Shown in pieces: positions 19,664 through 30,040 of a DNA stretch of 64,000 nucleotides. The notes beneath the pieces were generated by a model. That model was not told where the DNA came from, made no database searches, and saw nothing but the letters and a program-made list of their open reading frames with translations. Position numbers and translations under genes: made by a program. The stretch comes from Rugalucina vietnamica (Eukaryota; Mollusca; Bivalvia; Lucinida; Lucinidae): contig OZ024873.1 of the NCBI GenBank assembly GCA_964017185.1, positions 50,950,760-51,014,759 on the forward strand. The letters are read 5' to 3'. The first letter of the stretch is position 1; every line of letters begins with the position of its first letter.

Positions 19664-20128
19664 TAAGAGCCGCATCGTGAGAAAACCAGATGTTTGACAG
19701 TGCGAAAACAAAGGAACAGATCAGCTCACAGTGCAGTACTTGCACAGCTGATCAGCACCTTTGTGTTTTCACTACTTGGATAGTACAATTTCTCCATACA
19801 TGTGATATCTCCCGATTTTGGAGGGATCTCCCTATTTTGGAGCAAATCTCCCTATTTAGAATTTCAGAATTTCCTTATATATTTTATACATCTCCCTATT
19901 TGAAATTTTAGATCTCCCTATTTGGAATCAAGAATTTCCTTCTTTATTTAATCATTCTCCCTATTTGGAAAGGCAAGTCTCCCTATTTGGCTTCCCAGAT
20001 GTATCACATGTATGAATTTCTCTAATTCCGAAATTTCAAGTTCTTGCCATTTTCTGTAGCTGCATAGGCCGGTTTGTGTTAGACGTGGTCGGAAACCCCA
20101 AAGGCCGGTTTTCTCGCGTCGCGGCTCA
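19664..20128. mobile_element. Palindromic MITE family A, copy 11, split by another insertion
   Basis: The family A ends and hairpin are present, but the long arm is interrupted at 19795-20014. Without the insert it would be about 240 bp, like other copies. Confidence 0.87.
19795..20014. mobile_element. Small insertion with CATACATGTGATA ends and 8 bp target duplication
   Basis: The 220 bp insert begins CATACATGTGATA and ends with the near-inverse TATCACATGTATG. It is flanked by AATTTCTC at 19787-19794 and again at 20015-20022. The interior is irregular repeats of CTCCCTATTTGGAA. An 8 bp duplication and short inverted ends suggest a hAT-type non-autonomous element. Confidence 0.85.
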
Positions 20129-20174
20129 TGAGGTTGAGTCCTACTAAAAACTGACAGTGATCAATTAATACAAA

Positions 20175-20725
20175 TTGCAATATGAAAACACACCTATGTA
20201 ATCTATTTAGGGCGGCCCCCGTGGCCGAGCGGTTAAGAGCGCTGTTTCTTAATCACTCGATCATCTCACCGCTGTGTCTGGTGTGGGTTCGAGCCCCGCT
20301 CTGGCCACATGTGAGACAAACCAAGTTCTGCTTGCGGGTGTGTCAGGTGGTTTTTCTCGGGGTTCTCCCATTTTCGCCCCACCTACTGATTGGCTCGTCT
20401 CATATGAGCTGAAATAATCTTGAAAAGGACGTAAAACTGAATTAAAAAAAAAAAAATCTATTTAGATTTTTAAAGTTGCCAAAAAGTAAATACAATCAGC
20501 AGATTTTTTTTTTTTTTTTTTTTTTTTGTATTTTGTATTTTTTTTTTTTTTGTCTTATTTTTGTTCAAAACATTTAAGAGGTTCTAACGTATGTCCATCA
20601 ATTTATGTTTTGAAGCAAAAATAATGAAAGGAAAATACCAGTTTTACCCCTGTACACCCCAGTTTCCCTAATTAAAAGTGGGGTATAAGGGGTATATTAC
20701 AGGGACATGCTATCCTGATGAATGT
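20175..20725. mobile_element. Foldback MITE family B, copy 7, split by a SINE
   Basis: Left end ATGAAAACACACCTATGTAA and right end GGGACATGCTATCCTGATG. The SINE at 20211-20455 sits within it. T runs near 20505-20550 have expanded. Confidence 0.82.
20211..20455 (+). mobile_element. tRNA-derived SINE (S family), complete
   Basis: The head has an A box, GTGGCCGAGCGGTTAAGAGC, and a B box, GGGTTCGAGCCCC, with a long variable-arm spacing as in Ser/Leu tRNAs. The body follows (GTGTGTCAGGTGGTTTTTC, CACCTACTGATTGG), then GGACGTAAAACTGAATT and an A tail. It is flanked by a 10 bp duplication, ATCTATTTAG, at 20201-20210 and 20456-20465. Members at 25135, 25421 (minus), 34051 (minus) and 40908. Confidence 0.93.
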
Positions 20726-20946
20726 GTGTGCATTTTGTTATGCATTTTTGTTATACATGTATCGTGAATTTTGCACTATATTTACAACTATTTTTGTATG
20801 TTAATTATGATATTCTGTAAATTGAAGCTATTTGTATGTATATGTAGGTACACTGCAGCCATTAAATGGTATATGGTGTGTATTTTATGAGTATATTGTA
20901 TAGAAAATGTACTTTGCCAGACATGACTTTAGGGAAAACCATCTGT

Positions 20947-21040
20947 TTCAATGCAAGGGTAACAGTGACTCAATGGTAGAGCATCAGACTTAATATGGAG
21001 AGGTTCGGGGTTTGACTCCTACCATTATTTGCTCTTGTTG
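20947..21040 (+). mobile_element. tRNA-like SINE head
   Basis: GTGACTCAATGGTAGAGCAT and GGGGTTTGACTCCTACCATT resemble A and B boxes of a tRNA with normal spacing. The sequence is too worn to be a functional tRNA gene. Confidence 0.5.
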
Positions 21041-21063
21041 AGCAAGAGTTCTTGTAAAAACTC

Positions 21064-21345
21064 AACCTTACGGAAACTTGCCCATGCAATATACAAAGAT
21101 TTTTTTTCAAGTGTGAAAACTGAAAATTTCAGTAGCAATAAAATGATTTTTTGATATATTTGCTCAAAACATACATTGTGAATACACATTAGAACCGCCT
21201 TGCCAAGGCGGTTCTAACGAGTACCCACAATGTATGTTTTGGATCAGAAATAAGAAAATTAGGTATACCTCTGCAAACCCCAGTTTTTCTATATAAAAGT
21301 GGGGTATAAGGGGGTCATACATTACACGGAAATGTTTTCATGATG
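21064..21345. mobile_element. Foldback MITE family B, copy 8
   Basis: Complete: CTTACGGAAACTTGCCCATG at the left, CGGAAATGTTTTCATGATG at the right, and the palindrome TTAGAACCGCCTTG/inverse in the centre. Confidence 0.88.
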
Positions 21346-21735
21346 AAGTACAGTTCCAAAATGACACTAAAATTCTTAACAGGGGCATTAAACATGACTA
21401 AATTGGTATTTTTATGGTGTTTAAATTGGTATGGACAAAACAAACCAGTTTTTGTAGTTATAATTTCTGTAAATTTCTGTTTTTGTGAAAATAATGATTA
21501 TAATCTCTTTCAAAAGAATGAATTGTTTCAGAGTATTTGAAATCTTAATTGAATGTTCATTTAAGAAGAAACCTACAGGACAGGTATCATGTAAATTACC
21601 ATGGTAAATGTACTTTTTCTTTCAACCTTACGCATTCAAATAAAATGCTTTTCAGTAAAACAATGTTTGTTGTCTCTTTTCTCCAAAGGTACAGATTGAT
21701 TTAATCATCAAACAGTTCTCACAATGGGTAGGCAT
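21346..21735. other. AT-rich stretch without recognised genes
   Basis: No coding or repeat signal was found. Confidence 0.5.
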
Positions 21736-22205
21736 AATGGCACCTGAGTGGTAAATTCGCCCAAGATTCAGCAACAGCGCTCTGGTACGCTCCCTTGGGA
21801 AGTTTACTGAAAAAAATAGGAGTGAGTTGGTTCACGCATGGAACTCGGAAAGTGATCAGACATTAATCTGCATTTTAAAAGACAGTGCCCTCCCCGCCCC
21901 CCTCCCATTGGGGTCTAAAAATAGATGGGCTGCTTGAGGCTCCAGGCAAAGCTTATACACTACTGACTAACCATCTGATTACTGGTTAACCACTAAGGTC
22001 TGAGTCTGCCCAGGAAAGGTGGTTTGAAGTCAAACCATTCATATATATAGACTTTATTTGCTTACTTGGGTGGCTATTTTTGAAGCACCTTTTGGATGTC
22101 ATGACATCCTATTTTGGGTAAAAGTCCTATCCATTGGAGGCAACATCCTGACATGACCATAGCTGTTGACTGGCATGTTAAGCATCAATTCAAACAAACA
22201 AACGA
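21736..22205 (+). mobile_element. Long SINE-like element
   Basis: It shares GATGTCATGACATCCTA, CAGCCCATCTATTT (inverse), GGTTAACCACTAAGGTCTGA and a GACATGACCATAGCTGTTGA tail with the reverse-oriented copy at 53125-53605. It ends in AAACAAACAAAC. The head is worn. Confidence 0.6.
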
Positions 22206-22339
22206 GTAAGAAGACAGTGCATCAATATTGATCTCATATTGTTTATTTGATTTGCTGTGCATAAATTTGTGATCTCAATTTCTTTGACTTGTGGCTTAGC
22301 GTCCCAGTTAACAGCAATGGTCATGTCAGGATGTAGCAC

Positions 22340-24075
22340 GGTCGTCTTTCACACTTTTCAAACATCTTCCCTGAAACCGATTGGCCAATCAAAGTCGAAC
22401 GTCATGTGCATGAGCATCCATAGGAAGGGGGAATGAAAGTTTGTATAAATAGTCCAGGTCACATGACCAAGATGACCGCCATGACTATAAATAGCAAAAA
22501 CCTTTATAATCTTCTTCTCCAGAGCCAGAAGGCCTATGATTTTGAAACTTGGCACGAAGCATCAGGCACTGGAGCTCGACAAAGTTTATATAAATCATGA
22601 CCCTGGGATGACCTTGTCCTATTTTACGGCAAGGTCAATATAGGTCGCCCATGCATTTGAATGGGGAAAATTGTTAAAATATGACTTGAGGGGCAAAACT
22701 TGCAGGAAATGGACAGATGGACAGAATGTTTGTTTATGAAAAAATTTTGTCCCCAGGGGGTTGTCTGCCCCTGCCCCGGGGCCATGCATGTATATATATA
22801 CATGTATTTGACCATAATTTTCAAACATCTTCTCTAAAACCGCTTGGCTAATCAAAGCCAAACTTTATATGAAACATCGTTAGGAAGGGGCAATGAAAGT
22901 TTGCATAAATGGTCAAGGTCACATGGCCAAGATGGCCGCCATGGCTATAAATAGCAAAAACCTTCAAAAATCTTCTCCAGAACCAGAAGTCCTATGATTT
23001 TGAAACTTGGCATGAAACATCAGGCAATGGAGCTCTACAAAGTTTGTATAAATCATGACCCTTGGGTGACCTTGACCTATTTTAAGGCAAGGTCAACATA
23101 GGTCGCTGATACATTTGAATGGGGAAAATTGTTAAAATATGATTTGATGGGCAAAATTTGCAGGCAATGGGCAAATAGACAGAATATTTATGTTTATGAA
23201 AAAAAAATGTCTCAAGGGGATTGTCTGCCCATGCCCCAGGGCTATACACATGAACATGACCATAATATACAAATATCATCTGCTCTGGAACCGCATGGCC
23301 AATCAAAGCCAAACTTTATGTGGAGGATTGTTAAGAAGGGGCAATGAAAATTTATATAAATGGTCAAGGTCACATGACCAAGATGGCTGCCATGGCTATC
23401 ATGATAAATAGCAAAAACCTTCAAAAAAAAAATCTTCTTCTCCAGAACCAGAAGGCCTATGATTTTGAAATGGAACTCTATAAATTGTGACCCTTGGATG
23501 ACCTCGACCTATTTTACGGCAAGGTCAACTTAGGTGGACCGGCCTCTCTAGCTCAGTAGGTAGTGTGTCCGCTCCGAGATCGGGAGGTACCGGGTTCGAT
23601 CCCGGACCGCGACATACCAAAGTCGTTAACAATGGTACTAGTTGCTCCCCGCTTGGCACTCGGATTTTCGGGGTAGGGCTAGGACTGGTCGCTCCAGGGT
23701 CAGTATAATGTGACTGGAGGTGGTATCAGGTAAAAGTGTCTGGGATCTGATACCACAGTGAAGCAGCACTATAAAAGTGAGCATTGAGCTCCCTGTCACA
23801 ACAACCAGACACCGTCGTGATATGACAGATAATGTGGAAAGCGACGTTAAACCCGAACAAACAAACAACTTAGGTAGCCCACGCATTTGAATGGGGGAAA
23901 ATTGTTAAAATGTCACTTGCAGTAAATTGGCAAGTTTTATGAAATTGACTCCAGGGTTGCTCTGACCCGGCCCTGGGGTTATATACATGTATATTACCAT
24001 TCTAGTCAAGCAAGTTTATTGGTATACATCTCAGGTTTCAGGTGAGCGTTTACAGGACCATTGGTCCTCTGGTTT
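22340..24075 (-). mobile_element. Tandem-core element C1
   Basis: On the minus strand it starts ACCAGAGGACCAATGGTCCT and GTAAACGCTCACCTGA. About three units of 420-460 bp follow, with TTGACCTTGCCGTAAAATAG, GCCATCTTGGTCATGTGACC and TTGGCCAAGCGGTTT. It encodes nothing. A SINE has inserted at 23536-23866. The ACGG microsatellite end seen in C3 and C4 is missing here. Confidence 0.82.
23536..23866 (+). mobile_element. tRNA-derived SINE (second family), complete
   Basis: The A box TAGCTCAGTAGGTAGTGTG and B box GGGTTCGATCCCGG sit in a tRNA-like head. A body follows, ending AAAGCGACGTTAAACCCGAA and (CAAA)n. It is flanked by the 9 bp duplication AACTTAGGT at 23527-23535 and 23867-23875, inside element C1. 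Confidence 0.93.
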
Positions 24076-24647
24076 TAATTGACATTTAGGAGGGTCTGGA
24101 TGGGGTATAATGATTAATGAATAATGACCTAAAAGTTGAATAAAGAGCAAAAAATCGATGATTAGTGAATAATAAGGTCCTAAGGAGTAATGAAGAAACA
24201 TATTTTTTTAATGAATAGCAGAGTAATATGGCTATGGAATTGTCTTAGATGGTCTCCCTCACATACCAGAATTTCATTTTTTCTGGGGGCGTCCAGACCC
24301 GATTAAGTTCGAATGTTGTAATCCTTGACACATGTCTGGATCTGTAGAGGCTCACCTTATGGACCAATTGAAAAAGAAATGTGTCACTTGTGTTAGAATT
24401 TATATACACGTGGAAAAGGTTTAGGGAACACCTAAACGAATTTAACGAAATTTCATCAATTCCAGTTATATATGCTTCATCCTGTAGAGGTTCTAGCTCC
24501 TGAAGTCACAATTTTAACCTATCACCAGCTTTGTGGGTCTATGCCCAATGTTATTTTCTAGTAAATTTAGTCGTTGAATGTTATCAACGTACAATCATAA
24601 AGCAACACTATTATTTTAGCAATTCAGCTTCACCTTTTGTTGATAAT
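24076..24647. other. No gene seen; fragment with a Tc1-like end at 24408-24440
   Basis: CACGTGGAAAAGGTTTAGGG followed by AACACCT resembles the terminal repeat of element H (CACATGGAAATAAGTTAGGG). The rest shows nothing recognisable. Confidence 0.45.
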
Positions 24648-24889
24648 TGAGCCACCTCGTGGGAAAACCAACAATGTGGTTTCCGAACAGGTCTGACACA
24701 AACCGGCCTGTACAAGCACAGAAGCAGGCTAGAAGCTTGAAATTTCAGATCTAGGAAGGAGAGGAAGTGTACTATCCGTGTAGCGAAAACAATGGCGCTG
24801 ATCAGCTTCGCGGTGACCGCGACCGCGAAGCTGATCTGCGCCTTTGTTTTCGCCTGCGCAGATTGTTGGTTTTCTCATGAGGCGGCTCA
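24648..24889. mobile_element. Palindromic MITE family A, copy 12
   Basis: Well-preserved ends GAGCCACCTCGTGGGAAAAC and inverse. The hairpin loop is expanded to GCGGTGACCGCGACCGC. Confidence 0.9.
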
Positions 24890-24957
24890 TATTTTACAAA
24901 CGAAAAATCACACTTCGAAAATCAGATGTACCGTAACTTTTTCCCATTAGTAATTGT

Positions 24958-25134
24958 ATATATAAAGGTACAAGTAGGCAATGATCAGGAAAAGGCGCAA
25001 TCAGAATGAATTTCCAACTCCAAAATCTCAGGCGGGAAAAATCCAAATTGACAATTAGGAACTTATACTTAGAGAACTGCCCGACGATATGAGCTTTCAT
25101 GCACCTTACATCAACGTTCAAGCTTAATTTCACA
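24958..25134. mobile_element. Element E, second copy, left part
   Basis: Starts TATAAAGGTACAAGTAGGCA with GATCAGGAAAAGGCGCAATC. Its continuation (GAAGTACCGCCTTGGAACGG onward) lies at 27973-28185, so about 2.8 kb of other elements have landed inside it or between its parts. Confidence 0.75.
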
Positions 25135-25384
25135 GGGCGGCCCCGTGGCCAAGTGGTTAAGAGCGCTGATATTTCATTACCGCGCTTCATCCTTCACCGC
25201 TGTGTCTGGTGTGGGTTCGAGCCCCACACGGGTCACATGTGAGACAAGCCAAGTTCAGTCTGCTTGCGGGTGTGCCAGGTGGTTTTTTTTTTCGGGGTTC
25301 TCTCGTTTTCGCTCTACCTACTGATTGGCACGTCTTATATATAAACTGAAAGAATCTTGAAAGGGACGTAAAACTGAATTAATA
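25135..25384 (+). mobile_element. tRNA-derived SINE, S family, copy 2
   Basis: Head GGCGGCCCCGTGGCCAAGTG, B box GGGTTCGAGCCCC, and the body as in the 20211 copy. It ends at GGGACGTAAAACTGAATTAA next to a (TA)n run. Confidence 0.9.
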
Positions 25385-25420
25385 AATGATAATATATATA
25401 TATATATTTTTTTTTTTTTT

Positions 25421-25556
25421 GATTCAGTTTTACGTCCCTTTCAAGCTTTTTCACTCATATCGAGGAGAATCAATCGGTAGGTGGGGCGAAAACCGGAGTA
25501 CCCGGGGAAAAACCACCTGACACACCCGCAAGCAGAACATGGTTTGTCTCACATAG
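25421..25556 (-). mobile_element. tRNA-derived SINE, S family, copy 3 (3' part, inverted)
   Basis: GATTCAGTTTTACGTCCCTT after a T run, through CACCTGACACACCCGCAAGC to CATGGTTTGTCTCACAT. The head is missing. It forms a head-to-head foldback with copy 2. Confidence 0.9.
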
Positions 25557-25558
25557 GA

Positions 25559-25565
25559 ATAAATG

Positions 25566-25618
<53 letters not shown>
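25559..25618. repeat. (AAT)n microsatellite
   Basis: A nearly perfect AAT/ATA repeat of about 50-60 nt. Confidence 0.95.
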
Positions 25619-25619
<1 letters not shown>

Positions 25620-25826
25620 CACATACGCCGTAGTGCGACAGCACTTTTAGACTCGTGGAAATAGTAAGCTTTGTCATAGGTGTATTACAATTTCCATCGT
25701 TGTAATGAAATATCAAAACTAATTAGTTTCAGAATATTCTTACTATTAAAACTTAAAAAATAATCAAGTTGCCTTGAACTTTCGATTCGTTACTATGCTC
25801 GATCCTTCAGAATGCATATTCATAAA

Positions 25827-27972
25827 AAAAAGCCCAAGGGCAACGATCGCTCACCTGAGAGTCAAAAAGTACAGTCACTGGACAAAGTGATTTTTTTTTC
25901 TTCTTTTTTTTTACCCTAAATGGGTATGACGGCCATCTTGGTAATGTTTCAGGTCTATGGCTGCAATAGTTACCATAGGATCATTGGTCCTGTAAACGCT
26001 TACCTGAGACCTAGCTGTCACTTTTCCCCATGTTTCCATGTTTGCCTATGTTTCCAAAATTGACCTTGACCTAAATTAATCACATACCTTCATCTACTCT
26101 ATTAGTTGTTTGCATATACCACTTTTCAGGTCTCAGGCTGCAATTAGTTTACAAAATATCCATTGTTTTCACTTTTTCCCATGTAAAATCCTATCTTTCC
26201 AAAATTGACCTTGCCGTAAAATATGTCAAGGTCATCCTAGGGTCATCATTTTATCAAACTATGATGGACTGGAGTCCCAAATGCTACATACCAAGTTTCG
26301 TGAAAATCAGCCTGCCGGTTCTAGAGAAGAAGATTTTTGAGTGGTTTTTACCATATATGGGCGCGGCGGCCATCTTGGTCATGTGACCTAGATTTTGGGA
26401 TCAAACTTTCGTTTCCCCTACCCAGGGATGCTCCACATAAAATTTCAGTTTGATTGGCCATGCAATTTCAGAGAAGAAGATCTTTGAAAAGTGTGTATAG
26501 ACGACAGATCGGCCAAGGTCAAGAGATGACCTTGACCTAACTTAATCACACACTTTCATTAGTTGTTTCGCATCTACCACTTTTCAGGTCTCAGGCTGCA
26601 ATAGTTTTCAAAAAATCCATATTTTTCACTTTTTACCTTGCTAAAGCCTATGTTTCCAAAATTGACCTTGAGGTTAAATAGGTCAAGGTCATCCTAGGAT
26701 CATTATTTGATCAAACTATGATGGGTTGGTGTCCCAAGCTACATACCAAGTTTCGTGAATATCGGTCTGCCCGTTTTGGAGAAGAAGATTTTTGAGTGGT
26801 TTTTACCATGTATGGGTGTGGCGGCCATCTTGGTCATGTGACCCAGATTTTGCGAACAAATTTTCGTCCCCACTACCCAGTAATGCTCCACATAAAATTT
26901 CACTTTGATTGGCCAAGCGCTTTCAGAGAAGATCTTTGAAAAGTGTGTATGGATGACAGACCTTTCAAGGTCAAGAGATGACCTTGGCCTAAATTAATCA
27001 CATACTTTCATCTACTCCATTAGTTGTTTGCATCTACCACTTTTCAGGTCTCAGGCTGCAATAGTTTTCAAGAAATTGCAATTTTCCGCTTTTCGTCTTA
27101 TAAGTCAATGGAAACTTTAAGTTGCCATAGCAACCAAAGTAGTGGGACAAGGATAATAAAAACACAAACTTTGTAGAGGCTAATATCATAAGCATGTATG
27201 CAAAGTTTCATCTTCATCCGCCTTACAGCTTCTGAGAAGAAAATTTTTGAATATTTTTTCGAAAATTTACCCTTTACGTTGCTATAGCAACCAAACGAAT
27301 AAAGCGATTTTGACAAAAGTTGCCTAAAACGGGGAGGACTACTCAATAAACATTTATGTAAAAACAAAATTTCAATATCCTCAATGTAACGGCAGAAATT
27401 GCAAATTTCCACTTTTTGCCTTATAAGTCAATGGAAACTTCAAGTTACCATAGCAACCAAAGTAGTTGGACAAAGACAATAAAAAACACAAACTTTGTAC
27501 AGGCTAATGTCATAAGCATGTATGCTAAATTTCAACTTCATCCCCCATACGGCTTCTGAGAAGAAGATTTTTGAATATTTTTTTCGAAAATTTACCCTTT
27601 ATGTTGCTATAGCAACAAAACGAAAAAGTGATTTTTACAAAAGTTGCCTTAAACGTGAAGGACTACTCAATAAACATTTATGTAAAAACAAAATTCAAAT
27701 ATCCCCAGCCTGACAACGGAAAATGCCTATTTCCACTTTTTCTCCATACAAGTCAATGGAAACTTCAAGTTGCCATAGCAACCAGAGTTCTTATCCGATC
27801 GAAATAAAAACACAAATATTCGTTCCCCCCTTCTGTAGATGCTATATGTGAAATATGAAAAGATTCGGCCTGGCAGCTTCAGAAGAGAAGTCGTTTGAAA
27901 ATGTTGACGACGGACGACGACGACGCACGGACGCCGGCTCAACTACTATACTATAAGCTCACCTTGTGAAAC
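25827..27972 (+). mobile_element. Tandem-core element C2, composite
   Basis: It opens with CGATCGCTCACCTGAGAGTC. Three ~460 bp units follow (CATCTACTCCATTAGTTGTT, CACTTTTCAGGTCTCAGGCT, GCGGCCATCTTGGTCATGTG). Then come about three ~320 bp units of a different type (TATAAGTCAATGGAAACTT, GTTGCCATAGCAACCA) starting near 27098, 27417 and 27745. It closes with GACGGACGACGACGAC and CTATAAGCTCACCTTGTG. No coding capacity. Confidence 0.8.
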
Positions 27973-28185
27973 AAAAAACATGGACCACAATAGAAGTACC
28001 GCCTTGGAACGGTAAACTATAAAATTACTGGGGGTCTTAAATGATCTTAAATCAATTGTACAGAACCAACCGGCTCGCCCTAAGCTTCTGCTGTGGATCA
28101 AAATATTAAGATAGTTTTCGACATTTATGGTGAATCTCTATCAATGAATCATAAATTAAATGATTAATCAAAAACAAGGACTACG
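27973..28185. mobile_element. Element E, second copy, right part
   Basis: GAAGTACCGCCTTGGAACGG, AAAATTACTGG and TGGTGAATCTCTATCAATGA line up with 15665-15850 of the complete copy. It is cut off by the mariner-type MITE at 28194. Confidence 0.72.
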
Positions 28186-28193
28186 AGGGTGGG

Positions 28194-29091
28194 TCAGAAA
28201 GTTCTGTCATAGGTGTTATAACTTTGTTAATAGACATGGTAGGTTGTTGTATTATACCTTGATTAAAAGGGCTACATTTCTCCTTTACAATGATGCCAAA
28301 ATAATAAATGAAAGAAATAAATACTTTGAAACAGACGCCTTGAAAGACACCTGGGGTAAAACAAATGGCACTTTTACTTGAATTTGTGAATATTGTTTAA
28401 AGAAAAACACTAGAAAAAATGTTTGTTTGTTTTTTCAAACATAGATAAATATATCCTGCAAAAATCAAAATTATTCAATTGAATTTAATTGTGTAATTGC
28501 AAAATGAAATATTGGAATTTGCTTGTTGCACATACATTAAAATCACAGTTTAAATTCAATGGGCATTTATTGACATCTACACGTAGACCAAGGACTTTAA
28601 AATGCATTTAACCATTTTATCGTTTCATCCTTGTGTGCCCTGTAGTAAGCTCATAAAAAAGTAAGGAACAGTAATGGCCCAGCGGTGCTAGAAATGCTAT
28701 AGGGGTACGTATTTTAATGACGTCATATATATCGCTTTATTATGAAGTCACCATAGCATCGATAACGGTAATTTTATCACATTGCCTTTCTAAATATACT
28801 ATTATTTATCACTGTAAAGTTGGAGAAAATTTGATCGGTAGTTATGAAGATATAACGCATGAACCGTACGCAACAGTATTCACAAATTCTAGAAAACGTG
28901 TCATTGGTTTTACCCCAGGTGTCTTTAAAGGCGTCTATTTCATAGTACAGTATTTATTTTTTTTCTGGCATTATTTTGGCATCATTATAAAAGAGAAATG
29001 TAGCCCTTTCAATCAAGGTATAATACCGCCATCTATCATGTCTATTAACAAAGTTACAACACCTATGACAGAACTTTCTGACCCACCCTCG
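28194..29091. mobile_element. Mariner-type MITE with ~200 bp inverted ends
   Basis: Both ends read CGAGGGTGGGTCAGAAAGTT inward and are bounded by TA (28192-28193 and 29092-29093), the mariner target. The inverted ends extend to about 28390 and 28885, through GACACCTGGGGTAAAAC. No transposase is present; the 126-codon ORF at 28717-29097 is terminal-repeat sequence. CGAGGGT-type ends are familiar from mariner elements. Confidence 0.87.
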
Positions 29092-29093
29092 TA

Positions 29094-29549
29094 TTGAAAG
29101 TTTATCAAAAAGAAATAAAAAAATCTTGGAATGCAATCAAAGAATGGTGCGTGGTTTTGCATTTACGTTTAGAGATTATTAAAAATCTTTCAAAAACATC
29201 ATCGTTTAAAACTTTTCCAACACAAAAATTGTCATACTCCAATTTTTCGAGTTCGCATTCCTTTTTGTTTTCATCGGATATTGTCAGTATGAATGCGAAT
29301 TCAGCCAGATAACATAAACATAAATATAAAAAGAAAATGACCAATGAAAACGTAAAATAAAAATGTGAATGATAATAATTGAATTGTGAAGTCTCATTAA
29401 ATGGGACTAAAATTGTCAGAGATTGTCACTTCCACTTTCTTGAAGCTACACTGATTTATCATGATTTACATGTGTCATAGAAATGTGTTCCCGTACATTG
29501 TACATTAAAAAATCTGATGTTTATGATTGTCCCTGTTCCTGTGTGGACT
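29094..29549. other. AT-rich stretch without recognised features
   Basis: It lies between the mariner-type MITE and the end of the GPCR-like pseudogene. I saw no clear poly(A) signal context or repeat. Confidence 0.5.
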
Positions 29550-29926
29550 TCACGGGCAGCTGAAAGCCTGAATGAATATCTCTTTCAAGTCCTTACGAAA
29601 TCTGCTCCCACTGAGAACGTAAGGAAAGAAGTTTACCGCGTGGTTCAGCGTCCTTATCTGACTGAAGACGGGAAACAGTTCTGCTTGATTGGTACGGGCA
29701 AAGTCCAGCTCTAATTTTCCGCTGTACTCGTGTGAATAATTTAGGGCGGCCAGGACGGACCAGGGCATCCCGTGTAAGATGAACGACACACTTATAGCGA
29801 GCGTAAAGCGAGACGGTCGACGTAACTCGTCGTGACGATCGATAAACCTGTATGACGGTCGTTATATTAGCAGAGACAATGATGACGAACGGTATCGCAC
29901 TGTACACAGCCAAAGACATCCAGTAC
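29550..29926 (-). pseudogene. GPCR-like pseudogene, part 2 (TM5 to C-terminus)
   Basis: It begins after TTCTTCAG. TM5 and the start of loop 3 (VYRSSRRVTST) are in one frame; FTLAISVSFILHGMPWSVLA onward is in another. It ends FRKDLKEIFIQAFSCP then TGA at about 29549, a short cytoplasmic tail typical of this receptor class. Confidence 0.8.
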
Positions 29927-30040
29927 CTGAAGAAAATGTACATGCATATGTTCAGAGAAAAGCGAACTCAGAGGTACTTTATTTAAAATACAGCTGTCGA
30001 ATTTGCTACTCGTAATACAACAACACGGACATATTATATA

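Noticed and set aside
20215-20312. Functional tRNA-Ser/Leu gene
   Set aside because: Boxes are good but the arms do not pair as a tRNA. The sequence continues into a SINE body, and the same unit recurs at 25135 and 40908.
23540-23612. Functional tRNA gene
   Set aside because: The head of a SINE with target duplications on both sides; body and (CAAA)n tail follow directly.
28717-29097. 126-codon ORF
   Set aside because: It lies in the right inverted end of the mariner-type MITE and mirrors the left end.
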